NCBI GenBank assembly: GCA_002841155.1
Contig: PHEH01000011.1
Span: 30,763-94,762 of the forward strand
DNA length: 64,000 bases
Reading direction: 5' to 3'
DNA from: Alphaproteobacteria bacterium HGW-Alphaproteobacteria-18
Lineage (GTDB): Bacteria > Pseudomonadota > Alphaproteobacteria > Caulobacterales > Hyphomonadaceae
The position numbers and the translations under genes are program-made. The notes below the pieces were generated by a model. That model searched no databases, was not told where the DNA came from, and saw only the letters and a list, made by a program, of their open reading frames with translations. Every line of letters starts with the position of its first letter. The first letter of the stretch is position 1. Below are positions 62,187 to 64,000 of this stretch, one piece after another.

Positions 62187-62295
62187 GCGCTGACTATCGC
62201 CCGGCAGACGGCAGAGAGGCAAGTGACTTCGCCTTGCCAGATATGACTGGCGCCCGCTAAGCCTTCCCTTACGATAAGTATACGGGAGGACCCCC

Positions 62296-63588
62296 ATGTC
62301 AAAACCTCAGAAGTCCTATCGCAAGCGCGAGATTGCCGGTCACACGCTGAGCCCTGAATCGCTGGTGATGGGCTTTGGCTATGATCCCTTCATGTCTGAA
62401 GGCTCGATCAAGCCGCCCATCTTCATGACCTCGACCTTCGCGTTCAAGTCTGCCCGCGAGGGGGAGGCCCTGTTCCGCCGCCTTGCCGGCAAGATGGAGG
62501 TTGGCGATCCGGAAGACGCCGACCTCATCTACACCCGGTTCAACAATCCCAATATGGAGGTGCTGGAGGACCGGCTGACGCTGTATGATCAGGGGGAGGC
62601 AGCGCTCGCCTTTTCCTCCGGCATGTCAGCGATCACCACCGCGCTCTTTGCCTGCGCCGAGCCGGGCACCGGTATCCTGCATTCCAGCCCCCTCTATGGC
62701 GCCTCGGAAGTCTTTATCCGGACCTTCATGCCGGGCTGGGGCGTGCGCTCTGCCGAGTTTGATGCCTGGTCTACGGAGGATCAGATCCTCAAGGCCGCGC
62801 GGGACGCAGTGGCGCAGTTCGGGCCGATCTCGGTGATCTTCACCGAATCCCCTGCCAACCCCACCAATGCCCTGGTCGATATTTCCGCCTGCGCCCGGGT
62901 GGCGGATATTCTCGAGAAGGAGACCGGCCGCCGCCCGATCCTGATGTGCGACAACACGATGATGGGACCGATCGGCCACAAGCCGCTTCAGCAGGGGGCC
63001 GACCTCGCACTCTATTCGCTGACCAAATATGTCGGCGGTCATTCGGACCTGATTGCCGGAGGGATCGTCGGCAATGAGGAGATTCTCACCAGGGTCCGCC
63101 GTATGCGGAACTATCTGGGCACGATGCTGGACTCCCATTCCTGCTGGCTGCTGACGCGGTCTCTGGAGACGATCCAGCTGCGGATGGAGCGGGCATTCGA
63201 GAATGCCAAGGTCTGCGCGGCGTTTCTGCGGGACCATCCCAAGGTCAGCCAGGTGATGTATCCCGGTTTCCTGAAGGAGGGTGACCCGCAGAAGAAGGTG
63301 TTCGATGAGCAGTGCGAGGCGGCCGGGGCGACCTTCTCTTTCGATGTGAAGGGCGGCAAGGAAGCGGCGTTCCGGATGCTCGACCATCTCCAGCTTATCA
63401 AGCTGGCCGTCAGCCTGGGCGGCACCGAAAGCCTGATGTGCCATCCCGGCTCGACCACCCATTCGGCCGTGCCCGCCGATGTGCGCGCCCGGATTGGCTT
63501 TACCGATGGCCTGATCCGCTTTTCGGTCGGTATCGAGGCGGCCGATGATCTGGTGGTGGATCTCAGGCAGGCCCTGGAACATGTCTGA
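62296..63588 (+). CDS. cystathionine gamma-synthase/methionine gamma-lyase family PLP enzyme
   Basis: 430 residues. AYSSGMSAITTALF-like AFSSGMSAITTALFA, DNTMMGP, YSLTKYVGGHSDLIAGGIVG with the PLP Lys, HPGSTTHS and VRARIGFTDGLIRFSVGIE are the trans-sulfuration PLP family motifs (Cys/Met metabolism). The extended N-terminus with GFGYDPFMSEGSIKPPIFMTSTF and the length point to the cystathionine gamma-synthase family protein subgroup. GGGAGGA lies before the ATG. Exact reaction not fixed. Terminator not evident before tRNA-Arg. Confidence 0.88.
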   Translation: MSKPQKSYRKREIAGHTLSPESLVMGFGYDPFMSEGSIKPPIFMTSTFAFKSAREGEALFRRLAGKMEVGDPEDADLIYTRFNNPNMEVLEDRLTLYDQGEAALAFSSGMSAITTALFACAEPGTGILHSSPLYGASEVFIRTFMPGWGVRSAEFDAWSTEDQILKAARDAVAQFGPISVIFTESPANPTNALVDISACARVADILEKETGRRPILMCDNTMMGPIGHKPLQQGADLALYSLTKYVGGHSDLIAGGIVGNEEILTRVRRMRNYLGTMLDSHSCWLLTRSLETIQLRMERAFENAKVCAAFLRDHPKVSQVMYPGFLKEGDPQKKVFDEQCEAAGATFSFDVKGGKEAAFRMLDHLQLIKLAVSLGGTESLMCHPGSTTHSAVPADVRARIGFTDGLIRFSVGIEAADDLVVDLRQALEHV

Positions 63589-63641
63589 GCGCGCATTTCC
63601 TCTTCAAAAAGCGGCGTTTTTCCGATAGGGGAAGCGCCGAT

Positions 63642-63718
63642 GGTCCCGTAGCTCAGCAGGATAGAGCGACAGATTCCTAATCTGTAGGTCGTGCGTTCGA
63701 ATCGCGCCGGGATCACCA
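63642..63718 (+). tRNA. tRNA-Arg (anticodon CCT)
   Basis: 77 bases with encoded CCA. Acceptor GGTCCCG pairs with CGGGATC (one G-T); D arm GCTCAGCAGGATAGAGC; anticodon arm CAGATTCCTAATCTG with anticodon CCT reading AGG; T arm CGTGCGTTCGAATCGCGCCG near the end. A T-rich run follows at once (63719-63732), suggesting termination. Confidence 0.97.
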
Positions 63719-63882
63719 TTTTTTGTTTTTTTGCTCGGGGCTGTTCGTGGGCTTTGCCCACGGCCCCTGCGCCTGCGCCTTGCTTGTGAGGGCATCAAGC
63801 CTTGAGCGCTTTAGAATTGGGGTTGGCCGGACTGGCGGAGCCATCCGGGGTCGGAGCAGTTTGGGTGGCTCAAGTGGAGCCT

Positions 63883-63954
63883 GTGCGCGGCGGGCGCCGC
63901 AGCGCCCGGAAAGGTAAAAGTGTTGCGGTTTGGGCGCTATCGCCCGCCGCGCAC
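63883..63954. repeat. 14-bp inverted repeat downstream of tRNA-Arg
   Basis: GTGCGCGGCGGGCG (63883-63896) and CGCCCGCCGCGCAC (63941-63954) are perfect reverse complements with 44 bases between, and smaller GC hairpins lie inside. The rest of 63733-64000 shows no gene I can support. Confidence 0.65.
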
Positions 63955-64000
63955 TGCCGCCGGAGTTTCGGGCAGTAGGATTCGGGATGACTTCGGCGCT

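Noticed and set aside
62187..62295. SAM riboswitch before the trans-sulfuration gene
   Set aside because: I could not draw the SAM-II or SAM/SAH pseudoknot in this 109-base gap.
63723..63917. 64-codon ORF after tRNA-Arg
   Set aside because: Starts inside the T-run after the tRNA, has no ribosome site and a Cys/Arg/Gly-rich product.
63719..64000. Integrated element at tRNA-Arg(CCT)
   Set aside because: No duplicated tRNA end, integrase or phage gene before the window ends.

Overview
The window is a stretch of GC-rich chromosome from an alphaproteobacterium, most likely of the Hyphomonadaceae/Caulobacterales group. The indications are the gene order trpF-trpB-trpA-accD-folC, the etfB-etfA-hbdA cluster, an AccD without its zinc ribbon, RpoH with the LFFNLR box, an MmcB gene with an alphaproteobacterial SOS box (GTTC-N7-GTTC), a CobS/CobT pair, TIGR02302 and DUF4175-type proteins, and dispersed palindromes of the Caulobacterales/sphingomonad type. 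No phage, transposase, CRISPR array or plasmid function is visible. It is mostly housekeeping chromosome with small islands of unusual material.

Layout. 1-4.7 kb: ABC-2 exporter (cut by the window edge), creatininase-family hydrolase, purE-purK, a GGDEF enzyme and a YdcH-like small protein. 4.8-9.3 kb: an SDR that lacks the catalytic Tyr/Lys, a PhoD-type phosphatase, an RluA-type pseudouridine synthase and a DUF3108 protein. 9.5-13.8 kb: rpmB, an unknown lipoprotein set between two near-identical terminators, a phased 10-bp TGTCC array, a YtcJ-like amidohydrolase lipoprotein and a lipoprotein MsrA. 13.9-19.1 kb: cobS-cobT, then an island with a low-GC DUF2971 gene, three types of dispersed palindrome and an unknown gene with a palindrome inside its frame. 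19.1-24.6 kb: argG, a large TolA-like membrane/coiled-coil protein, DUF952-pyrD and a TylF-like methyltransferase. 24.6-33.2 kb: zinc alcohol dehydrogenase, an HTH regulator divergent from a membrane protein, an alpha/beta hydrolase lipoprotein, alkaline phosphatase, EamA transporter, gluQ, an unknown membrane protein and a second msrA. 33.4-40.5 kb: tRNA-Ser(GGA), an SH3b protein, and the trpF-trpB-X-cutA-trpA-accD-folC operon, in which X is a low-GC lipoprotein gene; a 55-residue DUF1127-like gene faces folC. 40.7-46 kb: etfBA, DUF1203, hbdA, an exported nuclease, a lipoprotein and a TlpA-like thioredoxin. 46-52.9 kb: argH, two tiny lipoproteins (the first LptM-like), lysA, TIGR02302 and an MBL-fold hydrolase. 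52.9-57.1 kb: PduO-type adenosyltransferase, HIG1-like, EI24/CysZ-like, zapA and DUF4164-like on the minus strand, divergent from tkt. 57.1-64 kb: two divergent citrate-synthase-family genes (one with an N-terminal DNA-binding-like domain), an SOS-boxed mmcB operon, rpoH, a degenerate nuclease-like lipoprotein, a cystathionine gamma-synthase-family enzyme and tRNA-Arg(CCT).

How the genes work together. The window carries amino-acid synthesis (trp, arg, lys, sulfur amino acids), purine and pyrimidine steps, fatty-acid metabolism (accD at the biosynthetic end; ETF and HbdA at the oxidation end), carbon entry to the TCA cycle, methionine-sulfoxide repair inside and outside the cytoplasm, and many exported lipoproteins and phosphatases. 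Many minus- and plus-strand neighbours overlap by ATGA or TGATG, so translational coupling is common. The least explained items are the citrate-synthase/HTH pair with its tandem 9-bp operator candidate, the phased TGTCC array, the 14-codon leader ORF before the pseudo-SDR, the DUF2971 island and the interrupted trp operon.
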